DNA of 64,000 nt from Unio delphinus (Eukaryota > Mollusca > Bivalvia > Unionida > Unionidae): NCBI GenBank assembly GCA_029339505.1, contig JAQISU010000210.1, forward strand, positions 10,553,501 through 10,617,500, written 5' to 3'. Position numbers and translations under genes: made by a program. Positions within the stretch are counted from its first letter, which is position 1. Each line of letters begins with the position of its first letter. Positions 52,514 to 64,000 of this stretch are shown piece by piece. The notes beneath the pieces were generated by a model. The model searched no databases, was not told the DNA's origin, and saw only the letters and a list, made by a program, of their open reading frames with translations.

Positions 52514-53257
52514 AGTTTAAAAGTATTTCACGATGAACTTGTATTGCAGCGAACTATTTTAGGCACAGAAAAGTAATCAGTTTATTTTTCAACGCATCTA
52601 TCCTGTAGAGCTTGTGTGTTTGATTTGCGTCATCGTATGTGTATTGAAGGGAGAAGGGCTACTTGTCATTCGTGTAGCCAACTAGCTGTATTGTGTTGTC
52701 TGCAAGGAAGCTATTGTGAAAAGAGAAATATTTAATACTATCGGAAAGTATCTGGCCCTGTATCGAGTGGCGTTATGTGGGATTCATTTAGCTGGATTCA
52801 AGACGAGCTAGCTGTATCGATGTATTGAAATTCGTTTAAAGTGGAGTTTGTTGTCTCTGTATTTAAAACGGAATTTATTAGGATGTCGTTACCTCGTTGT
52901 GTTTTAAACTAAAGTAATTATGTTAATTGGGGAACTGACTAGTACTGCTGCCATTACTACGTTTACTATTGTTGATAACTTGGCTTCTACAAAAAACCAC
53001 AACAACTAGTAGTACTTCGGCTATTTTTGCTACTGTCTCTAACTGGGTGCTACCATAACTAGAACTACTATTGATATTGTGGTTGATAATTTCTATTGGA
53101 ACTGAGGATTTCAATACTGCTACTAAAATTGGCAGTTATAAAGGGCTACAAGTACTACTACAACACTAATCATATTGCGTCTACAACAAATATAACTGCT
53201 GCAACTAAGGATATTGCTCTTAACATTAATATTTGTTGTTTATGTTGTTGCTATTGC
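52512..53257. other. No gene recognised
   Basis: Moderately AT-rich with ACTACT/AACTACT-type simple sequence from 52930 on. No gene. Confidence 0.5.
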
Positions 53258-53467
53258 ATGGTTTCACGCCATTTTTCAGCACAAGATAGGCTATACATGG
53301 CGGTCTTTATTAATGGTGGAAGACGAACCCGGAAAACCCCACCGACCCACGAGAAGATACCGGCAGGCTTTCTCACATACCCACATTGGCTGAATCCGAG
53401 ACTAGAACCTACGCAGACAGAGGTGAGACGGCAGTGATCAGTATCTATGGGCCACTCGCGGTTCCCT
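53258..53467 (-). mobile_element. tRNA-derived SINE, family B copy 5
   Basis: Minus strand from AGGGAACCGCGAGTGGCCCA through GTGAGAAAGCCTGCCGGTAT to CTGAAAAATGGCGTGAAACC. The head is diverged. Confidence 0.82.
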
Positions 53468-53479
53468 GAAGTTAATACA

Positions 53480-53639
53480 ACTACTACTGCTACTACTATA
53501 AGGCTTCCACTAATAGTACTACAATAACTGATAATCTGATTGCTATCATTACTACTAATAGTACTACAATAACTGATAATCTGATTGCTATCATTACTAC
53601 TAATAGTACTACAATAACTGATAATCTGATTACTATCAT

Positions 53640-53684
<45 letters not shown>

Positions 53685-53690
53685 GGTATT
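53480..53690. repeat. 45-bp repeat (3 copies) and (ACT)n
   Basis: AATAGTACTACAATAACTGA followed by TAATCTGATTGCTATCATTACTACT, three units, then about 15 ACT triplets to 53684. Confidence 0.92.
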
Positions 53691-53826
53691 TTGTTTTCTT
53701 CTGCTGCTACTTTTATCATTAATGACACTAGGAATTTTTTTACCCAAGTTTATATTTTTATTATTGTTGTTGATGCTTTTATTATTACAGTTATTAGTAT
53801 TGATCATCAAGTGGTAAAGGTATTCA

Positions 53827-53828
<2 letters not shown>

Positions 53829-53915
<87 letters not shown>
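53829..53915. repeat. (TA)n microsatellite
   Basis: About 86 bp of TA. Confidence 0.95.
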
Positions 53916-53919
<4 letters not shown>

Positions 53920-54370
53920 CATGATTTCATTCAACCATGACAACCCAGACTTAGAGGTCACTAATGACCACGAAACTTTATGCAGGATCAACTGAGATCA
54001 ACCCTTGCATGCATAATTCGCGGGGAGATCTGGGTCTTTACTGTTCATTCTATTATTAGCTTGAACCGCGGATCCAGATCTATCTACTCGATTTGTGACG
54101 TCAGATCCGGTCTAAGCACTTGGATGTTCGTGTACTGTTGCTAAATATTGCAATAATCTGAAATGAAAGCGACGCTTCTTTTTATCAATATTGTGAATGA
54201 AATTTAGAAAGATAGAACGGCATACGTTCATGCTTGACAACATCACCATTTTTTTGAAAGTTAAAGTATAGCATTCTACAATGTTATAAAATGTTGGTTT
54301 CATTCTCCATTCCAGACTCTTGCGACACGTTTCACTATTGCTGGACTATCGATTCACTGGAATATTTGGG
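53916..54370. other. Upstream flank of the doublecortin-domain gene
   Basis: No open frame or repeat of note. Several GATC-rich patches (AGATCTGGGTC, GGATCCAGATCT) lie at 54020-54110. Confidence 0.4.
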
Positions 54371-54373
54371 ATA

Positions 54374-54380
54374 TATATAA
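54374..54380 (+). promoter_or_regulatory. TATA box of the doublecortin-domain gene
   Basis: TATATAA lies 88-94 nt upstream of the ATG at 54468. A start site about 30 nt downstream, near 54405-54412 (AGTATAACAATC), would give a 5' UTR of about 60 nt. Confidence 0.5.
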
Positions 54381-54467
54381 GCCAGATCCACTGTAATCTG
54401 AGTATAACAATCAAAGGAAACAAACGTAGATAGCTGCTTATTTGAATAGCAAGCACTAGGTATTGTA

Positions 54468-54769
54468 ATGAGTGCCGAAATGGATGACACGTACCAGGCG
54501 GGCTATCTTAGGGGCTATCAGAAAGCCTTTAAAGTCAAACTCTATAGGAACAATGACACATTTTTTCCACCCAAGGAAATTACAATCCAACAGAAGCACA
54601 TGAACTTTGACAAGTTTTTGACTTTATGCACGGATTCGGTAAAGCCGGTATTTGGCGCTGTCCGGAACATTTACACACCCATGGGCCGACACCGGATAAC
54701 GAAAGTAGACGAGTTGAAAGATGGGGAGGCCTATGTAGTGGCGGGAAACGAAAAGTTCCGAAGACACCC
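54468..54769 (+). CDS. First exon of a doublecortin-domain protein
   Basis: ATG in the context ATTGTAATGAGTGCC. The exon encodes 100 residues plus two bases and ends at CCC|GTAAGT, a consensus donor, so the intron is in phase 2. After a short leader (MSAEMDDTYQAGYLRGYQKA), residues about 21-97 form a doublecortin fold: KVKLYRNNDTFFPPKEITI, DKFLTLCTDSVK, GAVRNIYTPMGRHRI, VDELKDGEAYVVAGNEKFRR. Doublecortin domains bind microtubules. The usual Gly of the NGD turn is Asn here. The rest of the gene, possibly a second domain, was not found in the window and is probably further downstream. Confidence 0.82.
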
Positions 54770-55440
54770 GTAAGTAATCATTTTATGTTCTCAACGTTGT
54801 GGTGGGATTTATCCATGGGCGCGAGACAATGTGAGGACGTCGGGAGCTTTTTTTCAGCTGAAATATTCGCTTATTATAACCTTGCACGTATCCATTTTTC
54901 CGTGGAGGCCCACGAACTGACACACACAGTCAGTGGTCAGTCCGTCGTAGTACATCTACACATAACACTGGTTTCAGCATTAGAATAAAACATGGTTTAG
55001 CCCGTCATATGGCCGTGATAAATATTATAGACGTAAAACAGGTACACCGGAAAAACAGCAAAATACTTATTTTGTGTTTTAGATCTCCTGCATTCCCGAC
55101 GCACACTGCAACACATCCGTTTTCTTTTTTTAAGATGCGCCGCGGCGGACAAAAGTTGTTCCAGTGAGAAAGTTGCAGTTGAAATTTCTATGTCGAATGT
55201 CGCGAAATCGAATATCACGTGTTGGATCAAATTTCATGTCCTTAAAGTTTCAATTCCCTTGATCGAGGGTTTAGATTTTATATGCTGAATTATACCGTTG
55301 TGTGTTAAAATTATATTGTCTATGTCGATGTTTTACAGTGTATATTTTTGAATTACACCGCGGTGGTTGAAATTTCAGTATCATATGTCGATGTTAATTC
55401 ACTTGTTGAATGTAACTGTTTGTAATGAAAGTTCCATTTC
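54770..55440. other. Presumed intron 1 of the doublecortin gene, start
   Basis: Begins with the GTAAGT donor. From about 55140 it contains loose repeats (GTTGAAATTTC, ATGTCGATGTT) that are inverted relatives of those at 55.85-56.4 kb. No further exon recognised. Confidence 0.5.
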
Positions 55441-55443
55441 ATT

Positions 55444-55640
55444 ATTTAGATTTCATACGGTGAGTATTTAGATTTCATACGGTGAGTATTTAGATCTCAT
55501 ACGGTGAGTATTTAGATTTCATACGGTGATTATTTAGATCTCATACGGTGAGTATTTAGATTTCATACGGTGAGTAGTTAGATTTCATACGTTGAGTATT
55601 TAGATTTCATACGGTGAGTAGTTAGATTTCATATATTGAG
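55444..55640. repeat. 22-bp minisatellite, about 9 copies
   Basis: Unit TATTTAGATTTCATACGGTGAG, with minor variants (TCTCATACGG, AGTTAGATTT). Confidence 0.93.
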
Positions 55641-55849
55641 CTTCACAGCAAATAGAAGCAGCCTCCTTGTTTACAAATAACGCGGTCCGTTCACGAGAGC
55701 GACTTCTAACGAATAATTCTCTACCTGTGAATGTTAACCTTCAAACTGTCAATGCATGAAATGTAATGGCACCTCGTAATTGAATAAACGAATGATTTAA
55801 CTTAATACTCGATATTATTTTAATTGTAAACTTGGACATTAACACCAAC

Positions 55850-56410
55850 ACAACATTTCACTATATAAAAATACAAAGTCGGACAACCACAATACAATGT
55901 CCAACCAACGCTGTGTAATTCAACAGATACAATCTTAAAATGCATCATACGAAATGGAACTATCAGCACAATCAATGTGATTCAACATGTTCAATTGAAA
56001 CTCTCGACATACAAAAGCCGCCTTGTAATTCCGAAGATACAATCTAAGTTATAGACATTGGAAATGGAATTTGCGAACGGCGCTGTTTCATTGAACAGAT
56101 GAACTCTAAATACTGAAAATATGAAATGGAACTTTCAACACAACTCTTTGAACCAGGTCTTTTATTCGGAATATTCTATGTATGACGTTGAAATTTAAAC
56201 CAACAATGTGTAATTTAAAAGACACAACCTAAAACCTCGACATATAAAAAAAAAACTTTCAACCACTACTGTTAATTCAACAGATACAATCTAAAATTTT
56301 GACCTAGAAAATTAAAGTTAAAGGAAAGGCACTTTTAATACAACAGATACAACACGTAAAAATTGGAATTCAGGACATATAAAATTAAAATTTCAACAGC
56401 AACGCTCTGA
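55850..56410. repeat. Degenerate repeat, period about 70-85 bp
   Basis: Phrases TGTAATTCAACAGATACAAT, CTAAAAT, CGACATA and AAATGGAACTTTCAACA recur six or seven times. The reverse complement of the same phrases occurs at 55.14-55.43 kb. Confidence 0.65.
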
Positions 56411-56561
56411 CTGGACCAGCCTTTGTCCGCTACGGCGCCTCATAAGTTACAAGGTAAGGTTAGTATTTCAACTCGTACACGGACGTCGCCGAACAAATCT
56501 TTCAGCTCTGCCGTCAACTAAAGCATTTGTTGGATAATTAACTTCGTGCTTGTCACTATAG

Positions 56562-56564
<3 letters not shown>

Positions 56565-56602
<38 letters not shown>
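56565..56602. repeat. (GT)n microsatellite
   Basis: About 38 bp of GT. Confidence 0.95.
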
Positions 56603-56809
<207 letters not shown>

Positions 56810-57124
56810 TGAATAGTTTCATGTATGGGAACATTTAAATAATCGTACAATAACATTTCTAACAAGTCTGAATTCTTAGATTTTATGCGTCAACGCGTTT
56901 CTTTATGAAGTGACATTTTATAGTTTAATAGCACCATGATGATAATCGTCAGCACTTATTCTATTTTGACAACCAAAATACGACCGTGATCGTAAAAGTT
57001 CACTGACACATTTACAGCTGGAGTACTGTTTAAATAATTTAATACGGTTGTAAGTGGATTTTGTGATTCATAAGACGGTCCCATAAATATTGTTCAGTGG
57101 TTATTTTAGGAATGGATAAACGAC

Positions 57125-57125
<1 letters not shown>
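56810..57125. other. No gene recognised
   Basis: AT-rich spacer. Confidence 0.5.

Positions 57126-57184
<59 letters not shown>
57126..57184. repeat. (GT)n and (GA)n microsatellite
   Basis: About 20 bp GT then about 38 bp GA, directly at the 3' end of a SINE. Confidence 0.95.
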
Positions 57185-57186
<2 letters not shown>

Positions 57187-57500
57187 CGAATTTTCAACCT
57201 TGCTTTAACAATGTTTCAGTAATGTTGTTACGATGTCTAGAATGTGCCAGTTTATAGTGATGTCTAGCTTGAGGCCATCATTACGCAGACATTGTTTCAT
57301 ATCCCACCCAGCCACATTATTGCCACACCAGGACGACCAGTCCTAATAACTGACCTCTTAAAGGTGAGTGCCAGTCCTAATAACTGACCTCTTAAAGGTT
57401 AGTGCCAAGCGAGGCAGCTGTTAATACAACGTTAATAAGTCTCTGTTATGACTCGGCCAGGGTTGCTACCCACCACCTTCCTCATTCGAGGCGGACGTTC
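57187..57500 (-). mobile_element. tRNA-derived SINE, family A copy 5, with an internal duplication
   Basis: Minus-strand family A body. A 34-bp segment (AGTCCTAATAACTGACCTCT then TAAAGGTGAGTGCC on the plus strand) is tandemly duplicated at about 57331-57398. The tRNA-like head is diverged and truncated. Confidence 0.8.
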
Positions 57501-57867
57501 TTGATATCAGAAACAGACACGATAACTACAACACGATAACAACAAATTACAACACTTCTCTGGTTTAAGTGTAACACTATGATATATGTTTGTTGGCATG
57601 TGTTCATGGCTTTATACAGTTTGAAACACATGCAATTTCCGGTTTCAGTCTTAATTTAAATTTCGCACAAATGACAGATACAAACAACAGCATTGAGTAT
57701 AACAGCTAGCTCCTTAAAGTAACCTTTGTAAATTTAGTTTTTATTAAAATTATATTTTTTTGAATTGGATGATAAAATCCATTCTAACCTCCTAATGGTG
57801 TGGATAGTGGTGACAAAATACATTTTCCTTAGCGTTGGACGCCATTTTGAAATGCTCATATGGCTGC

Positions 57868-57870
<3 letters not shown>
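57501..57870. other. No gene recognised
   Basis: AT-rich spacer before a TA tract. Confidence 0.5.

Positions 57871-57946
<76 letters not shown>
57871..57946. repeat. (TA)n microsatellite
   Basis: About 76 bp of TA. Confidence 0.95.
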
Positions 57947-57950
<4 letters not shown>

Positions 57951-58757
57951 ACCTTTTTAGAATAAGTAAAACTCGTGATGTATAATGTATATAAAGAGTG
58001 TAATACGGCAAACACAAGCAAATCAGACCATGGAACATTTGAAATGCAAACACCTTTGTAGATGTTCAAACACCATGCAAAGGAAATAAATAATTTTTCA
58101 ATAACTGCTCCGTATGACTATACAAATGCAGACAACCTGTCAAATATAAGACTTCTTTGACTGCGTTAAATAATGTGACAGCCATATGGAATAGATTATA
58201 TACAGGTAACTGTATGATTTTCACTCCAGTTGAAAATAACGGTATGCGTGCGTCGAGCACGATGGTATTTTTCGTTTATTGAACAAGAAATATTATTCCA
58301 TTATCACCTGTCCTATTTCTTTCCTATGCTCAAATTTCACTTCCTCGTCGATTATACTGGGGAATGGGGTTGTTTCCTTGGGATAGGAGTTAGGGGGAGG
58401 GGGAGGTATGTGACAGAAAATCAATACACATACGACTATATAGTGACAAGGCGATGTAAGCAAAATACCTTGCCCAGGTGCAGCAGAACAGCTGTTGTAC
58501 CTGTTTAATTCTAGCAGAATTCGAATTGTTGCAACTGGTGTTTCCTCATAAAAGTGTTTCCAAGTGTAATTTTGTTAATTCTACTTTTTATTATTATTTT
58601 TTTCCCTCTTCAGTACAAAGCTCACGGACATAGGAATATCCATATATACGGGTCCTTTATGCTAATAATAAACCTATAATAAATGCATGTCCTTGTGCCG
58701 GTCATTTGTACTGATTCTATGTTATGACAAATACAGACGCTTGCTTTATTGTTTTTG
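57947..58757. other. No gene recognised
   Basis: No open frame with a recognisable domain. A G-rich patch (GGAGTTAGGGGGAGGGGGAG) lies near 58386-58405. Confidence 0.45.
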
Positions 58758-58985
58758 GATTTAAAGCCATTTTTCAGCACATGATATGCTACATACATGA
58801 CTGTCCGGTAGACGAACAATCAGGAAAAATAACAAAAAGAACCATTCACCCAAGCAATATACAGGCAGGACGTCAGTTCTCACATACCCACGCTGGCCGC
58901 GCCCGGGACTCGCTCCCGCACGGACATAGTTTATACGTCGCTGATATGTATGTATATGCGAGCACTCTATCGGACACCCACCCAT
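58758..58985 (-). mobile_element. tRNA-derived SINE, family B copy 6, diverged
   Basis: Minus strand: GGGAGCGAGTCCCGGGCGCG (box-B-like), GCGTGGGTATGTGAGAACTG and, at the end, GCTGAAAAATGGCTTTAAATC. The middle is altered. Confidence 0.7.
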
Positions 58986-59124
58986 TCACTTGCATAGGTA
59001 CCATCAATGTTAATAAGTGATGATATGGTGTCATTGAAATTTAAAATTTGCAAGTTGGCACAGCGTTAGAAATATTCACTTGACTGCATTATGAGAAACA
59101 CACTGTGCTTGTTTTCCAATATTA

Positions 59125-59128
<4 letters not shown>

Positions 59129-59180
<52 letters not shown>
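59129..59180. repeat. (TC)n microsatellite
   Basis: About 50 bp of TC. Confidence 0.95.
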
Positions 59181-59182
<2 letters not shown>

Positions 59183-59429
59183 ACGGATTACAACATTGTT
59201 CACATAGCAGTTAGTTTACGTTGTTTAGTTGATATTTATTTATTTTTATATTTATGGGTAAAACATTTGCACGCTTGTACTAAAGCTGGGCGATATAGCC
59301 TGTCACGTGAGGTCTTGAATCGAAACGTAATTCGATCTAATTAAGAACAGCAAGCTTTCGTCTCTTGCAAAATTACTGTGATTACTGTATACGCCTCTTG
59401 TGACATGTAATACGTTTGAACGAAATGAA

Positions 59430-60030
59430 CGGAGATTAATCATATAGATAGATCAATGAATAGATAGATAATGGGTTCATGTAGGCTGATAGACAGATCG
59501 ATGGACATGCCGATTGACCTATTGATTCTACAAAGATAGATACATGGATATATAAAAAGGTAGATAGATGGTTGGATAGATATATAGATAGTTAAATATA
59601 TTGAATCATAGATAAATATAATTGCAAGCCAGCATGCAGGCTCATAGACATATACGGGTGGATAGATAGACATTCATATAGATATACCGATAGACAGGCA
59701 GACAAATAGGCAAGCGGTCAGATGGATAGACAGGCATTCATAGAGATATACCGATAGACAGACAGCCAGATAGATCGCCCTATTGACAGGCAGTTAGACA
59801 AGCAGTCAGATAAATAGACAGAAAGACAGGCATTCATACAGATATACCGATTAACAGGCAGATAGAGAGAATGAATGACAGCCAGTCAGGTAAACACGCA
59901 GACATATAGATAGATAGGTATTTGTGTTGATAGACCGGTAGATAGGTTGTCAGATATAAAGGTGTCCGATAGATAGACAAACGGTCAGCTTTAACCGATA
60001 GATAGACAAACGGTCAGCTTTAACAGGACT
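59430..60030. repeat. Degenerate GATA/GACA-rich region
   Basis: Imperfect GATA, GACA and CAGA tetranucleotides with longer recurring phrases (GGCATTCATAGAGATATACC, GATAGACAAACGGTCAGCTT). Frames here are artefacts. Confidence 0.85.
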
Positions 60031-60103
60031 TTCTATATCTAGGTATCATGCCAAGGAACTATGTGCCATGTCTAATAACATTAAAGCAGGTGACTTAACG
60101 ATT

Positions 60104-60165
60104 TGTGTATGTATGTATGTATGTATGTATGTATGTATGTATGTATGTATGTATGTATGTATGTA

Positions 60166-60210
<45 letters not shown>
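60104..60210. repeat. (TATG)n and (GT)n microsatellite
   Basis: About 17 TATG units then about 40 bp GT, directly before repeat U copy 2. Confidence 0.95.
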
Positions 60211-60213
<3 letters not shown>

Positions 60214-60824
60214 AGACAATGTTCACATGCCCATTGTTTGAGTTTATGTACATATGCTTGTTTGTTTCTGTGCATGCGTGTTTGCTTGTTTGTAAGGATA
60301 CGGTGCATATTTTTCTATCTACATATTTAATATCTTCCTTATAAGTCACTTTGTATGTGTGAGTGACTGAAGCTGCGAAAGAGAGTATTGGTTAGGAGGT
60401 ATTTGTGTTGACCCAGTGTTGTCAACGTGAATGTGCGTCCAAAAATGTTAATTTCTTTCAAGCAAATTTCTGGAATATCTTAGTAATGTATGCGTGCCTC
60501 AACTTGACCGACGTTTTACGATGGTAACTCCGGATCCCTGTACATTTCTAATTAAAGTTTTTATGACAAGCGTAACCCCGGGTAGCCAAACGGTCTAAAG
60601 CAATCGCCTTTACAGATCATTCAAGCATCTGTCCGCATGAGTTTTTGTTTCGGCTTGACCTATTGATATAATTATCAGATCCGGAATAATGGGGTATTGG
60701 GTCTCTATCATCAGCATTAAATGGACTAAATTATCCAGATTCCTTTATTAAATCATAATTAACGAAACCATTACTATAACGTTTATAAATCGATGAATGT
60801 CTCAAGGATTGCACATGATTATCT

Positions 60825-60828
<4 letters not shown>
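60211..60828 (+). mobile_element. Unknown interspersed repeat U, copy 2 (uninterrupted)
   Basis: About 618 bp, no coding capacity recognised. It contains a tRNA-like stretch at about 60575-60620 (CCGGGTAGCCAAACGGTCTA). It ends GGATTGCACATGATTATCTTA and runs into (TATG)n. Copy 1 is its inverted relative 10 kb upstream and copy 3 an end fragment. Confidence 0.75.

Positions 60829-61578
<750 letters not shown>

Positions 61579-61625
<47 letters not shown>
61579..61625. repeat. (GT)n microsatellite
   Basis: About 46 bp of GT. Confidence 0.95.
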
Positions 61626-61628
<3 letters not shown>

Positions 61629-62451
61629 ATGAGTTTCGAGTTTGTTGGAGAAACAGATTTACTTTCAATCCAATGTGCACTTTTAACGTTGGAGGTCTTC
61701 GTGTCGTCATTTGACTGCTGACTGGTAAATTCCTTGAATTAATTGACAATTAACAACACTTTTACTCGTTGTTATTAAGTTTCATCAAATATGAATATCG
61801 GTAACACTAATCTTTGTTGAATATTCTGTTCATTTTACGAGAATGTTTTCATTTCCAGCTGTCAAGAATGTTTACTGCCCTTCCTTGAAAAGTTATTAGG
61901 TTCTATGTAAATTTACTTTCGTCAAGCTTACCGTCTTACTCAGATGTCGAAATGATTGCTCATTTGATTACACACTGTTCCTTTTATTTTCTACTTCAAA
62001 TTATCAAACAAACATATTTTCATATTTTTCAAACAAAAATCTCTTTTGCGAGACCGCCGTGCCATTCCGGATCAGTTTTCAACATGAGAAATGCATATTC
62101 GAACGATAGAAATTATAGACGAGTTACGTGTCAGTGTTTAAATTCCTTTCATTCTTTTCAACGTTTTGGAAAGCTAGATTATTTTTATTCTTGTATACAT
62201 AAAGGCTCAAACTTTGGTATTTAAAGTTCTCGATTGTAAAAATAATTACTACCATTTGAAGACATAGCTGTAGATTCAACCACACTGTTTAATTAGAGAC
62301 GTTATGGTAGCATGTGACACTCCTAATGAAGTTCATTAGTGCCGTGTAAATTTAAAACATGAACAAACATGCAAAACTTGAATTTGTTGGAAATTCTTGT
62401 AACTTGTACGAAACTTTGATCGTTATAATGATAATGTCTAATGGAGCGCGC
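61626..62451. other. No gene recognised
   Basis: AT-rich; the open frame at 61952-62224 has no recognisable domain. Confidence 0.45.
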
Positions 62452-62460
62452 GCGCACACG

Positions 62461-62494
<34 letters not shown>
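62452..62494. repeat. (CG/CA)n microsatellite
   Basis: Short GCGCGC and CACG runs followed by about 28 bp of CA. Confidence 0.9.
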
Positions 62495-62498
<4 letters not shown>

Positions 62499-63563
62499 AT
62501 AGTCATGTATATCTTTATATTTACGGACCATTACTTATGGGTACCCTTTTATAAGTTATCTGGCATACATAATGCCATATTTAACGTTACAGATGATGAA
62601 TGACACCTTGACTAGGGTAATAATATTTGTAAATTAATCTCTTTGAAACGGCAATAACTAAATCAACATTGTTTTTGCACACAAAGAGGGGTAACATAGA
62701 ATAATACATTCAAAGGGAGCAGTCGTGCAAAATGAGCCCCTGTAAATATTGATTTCTTTATTGCTGTTTACCTGAATGAGTAAATAAAATTTGAACAGAA
62801 TACGTGGGGGTATGTTTAAACGTTATTTGTACATTACAAATGGGCTTCTTTTGGCTTCTTTTAAAAGACGAATTCAGTTTGAATTGTAATTCGTACAATG
62901 TCGGAATTTAAGCCAATTTTTAGACTGTCCAAAACATTCATTGAGTCTGGTATCGACAAGTTTACATTCATATCAGTTAATTTTCTATATACGATATGCT
63001 GCTCGCTTATAAGTCAAGTGCAACTGCAAACAACGAATACCCGTATATGGCGTTGTATAGTGTGCCGTTGTATAGTGCCGGAAGATCAGGGTCTATGATA
63101 TTCCCAAATGAGAAAATTATGTCCGGATCTGCGGCTCCTTATAGGACGGAAGAGCAGTTGTCTATACTTTTTGCAGTTAGACTTCATTTATAAGCTAGTG
63201 TGTGCGGTATGTTCCCTGTGGGAAAAAAATCTAATTACATCAACGATTAGTTTTAGAGAATTTAGATTGGGCAAATAAATCTCATTCATTCATTAACTTT
63301 CTTCGGGTGTACGATAATCGATTAAATTTGCTTTTCAAGAAGTCTGGGTTTATTTAACCAATGAAATTAGATCAAAGATACTGACATGGTGGTATCGAGG
63401 TAGAAATTTATTGGGAATCAATGATATATTTCAAGATGACATCCGTTAGATATGTTAAAGTGACAAAGCTTTCATGAAGTTTACCAACATGAGCGTTTTA
63501 AAAATAAGTAACCTGATTAGCTAATATTGCCCACCCACCACCCTCGCCTTTTTATTTGGCGAT
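62495..63563. other. No gene recognised
   Basis: Two overlapping small plus-strand frames at 62898-63193 have no recognisable domain. The second (NEYPYMALYSVPLYSAGRSG) has coding-like composition, but I found no splice or start support. Confidence 0.4.
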
Positions 63564-63690
63564 ACCAGTCTTTAACATTTAGTCTACATACCAGTCTTTA
63601 ACATTTAGTCTACATACCAGTCTTTAACATTTAGTCTACATACCAGTCTTTAACATTTAGTCTACATCACAGTCTTTAACAAAATGTATA
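63564..63690. repeat. 26-bp minisatellite, about 5 copies
   Basis: Unit TACCAGTCTTTAACATTTAG plus TCTACA, last unit variant. Confidence 0.95.
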
Positions 63691-63904
63691 TTGTTTGAGG
63701 CATAGGCGAGTTGAAATTGTAACATATGTAGGTGTAACTGGTTGCTATTGTTGCGATAAATAATTTCTCAAAACGGCTGTCTTGGAAGAAATGTTGAATC
63801 ATGGATAGATCATAAATTCTATGTTTCTTACCAACGAAAAAAATAAATCAGAAGAATTGGTATTGTATTTTGCTAGTATTTTTATATTATTTTATAAACA
63901 TTTT

Positions 63905-64000
63905 AAAGTTGTTTAACGACAAAGATCCTTTCCTTGAAAATTGGGGACAATATAAATAAAATGTCTAAGGCTAGCTACCACAACGGTTGGACTAGATAAT
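63905..64000. repeat. Relative of the right half of the 56.6-kb inverted-repeat element
   Basis: AAATTGGGGACAATATAAATAAAATGTCTAAGGCTA, followed by GGTTGGACTAGATAAT, parallels the sequence at 56755-56815. It runs to the window edge. Confidence 0.5.

Noticed and set aside
54626..54988. 120-codon frame overlapping the doublecortin exon
   Set aside because: It runs in another frame through the exon and across its GTAAGT donor, so it is a shadow plus intron.
60575..60650. tRNA gene in GGGTAGCCAAACGGTCTAA
   Set aside because: The T-arm sequence GGTTCRANNCC is missing and the segment is part of repeat U, which recurs inverted at 50.5 kb.
62898..63193. Two overlapping frames near 63 kb as an exon
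   Set aside because: The composition looks slightly coding, but I found no homology, start context or splice sites that I could support.

Overview
The window looks like nuclear DNA of an invertebrate, most likely a mollusc and probably a bivalve. It is AT-rich. Its host genes are sparse: two intronless GPCR genes and one doublecortin-domain first exon with a clean GT splice donor. The rest is packed with repeats of types common in molluscan genomes: two tRNA-derived SINE families, Penelope-like elements, a Steamer-like Ty3/Gypsy fossil, an RTE-like LINE, and many mini- and microsatellites. The species assignment is inference.

Region 1 (1 to about 8,608) is the right part of a large Polinton/Maverick-like (adintovirus-like) DNA element whose left end lies outside the window. 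It carries a partial unknown gene at the edge, a small unknown gene, a NUMOD4/HNH endonuclease, a zinc-binding protein with octapeptide repeats, and a 1,117-residue protein joining a divergent family-B DNA polymerase, an SF1 helicase and an HNH domain. It also carries a DD35E integrase, a parvovirus-type phospholipase A2 module, a small zinc ribbon and an FtsK/HerA-like packaging ATPase. The ribbon and the lipase meet at a classical -1 slippery heptamer. The element ends in direct repeats and a 16-bp inverted repeat. No capsid gene was recognised; it may lie to the left.

Region 2 (8.6 to 19.3 kb) holds a decayed minus-strand Ty3/Gypsy copy (169-bp LTR, primer binding site, RT and RNase H fossils), a related solo LTR, a galanin/allatostatin-A-like GPCR, a 61-bp minisatellite, a perfect 100-bp palindrome and two SINEs.

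Region 3 (19.38 to 30.77 kb) is an 11-kb inverted array of four closely similar Penelope-like elements. On each side a 5'-truncated copy is followed by a full-length copy, and the two halves meet head to head around a 27-nt spacer. Three hammerhead-ribozyme motifs sit at copy ends. No copy looks fully intact.

Region 4 (30.7 to 49.8 kb) is dominated by tandem repeats with periods of 48, 44, 71, 23, 36, 72/69, 48, about 45, 230 and 21 bp. It includes a long-loop orphan GPCR, an RTE-like insertion and SINE copies placed inside arrays. A possible death-domain-like exon remnant lies at 45.8 to 46.0 kb.

Region 5 (49.8 to 64 kb) contains an interspersed unknown repeat in three copies (one split by a SINE), the doublecortin exon with a TATA promoter, an inverted-repeat element built around (TA)n, further SINEs and many microsatellites. 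Much of the remainder has nothing recognisable.
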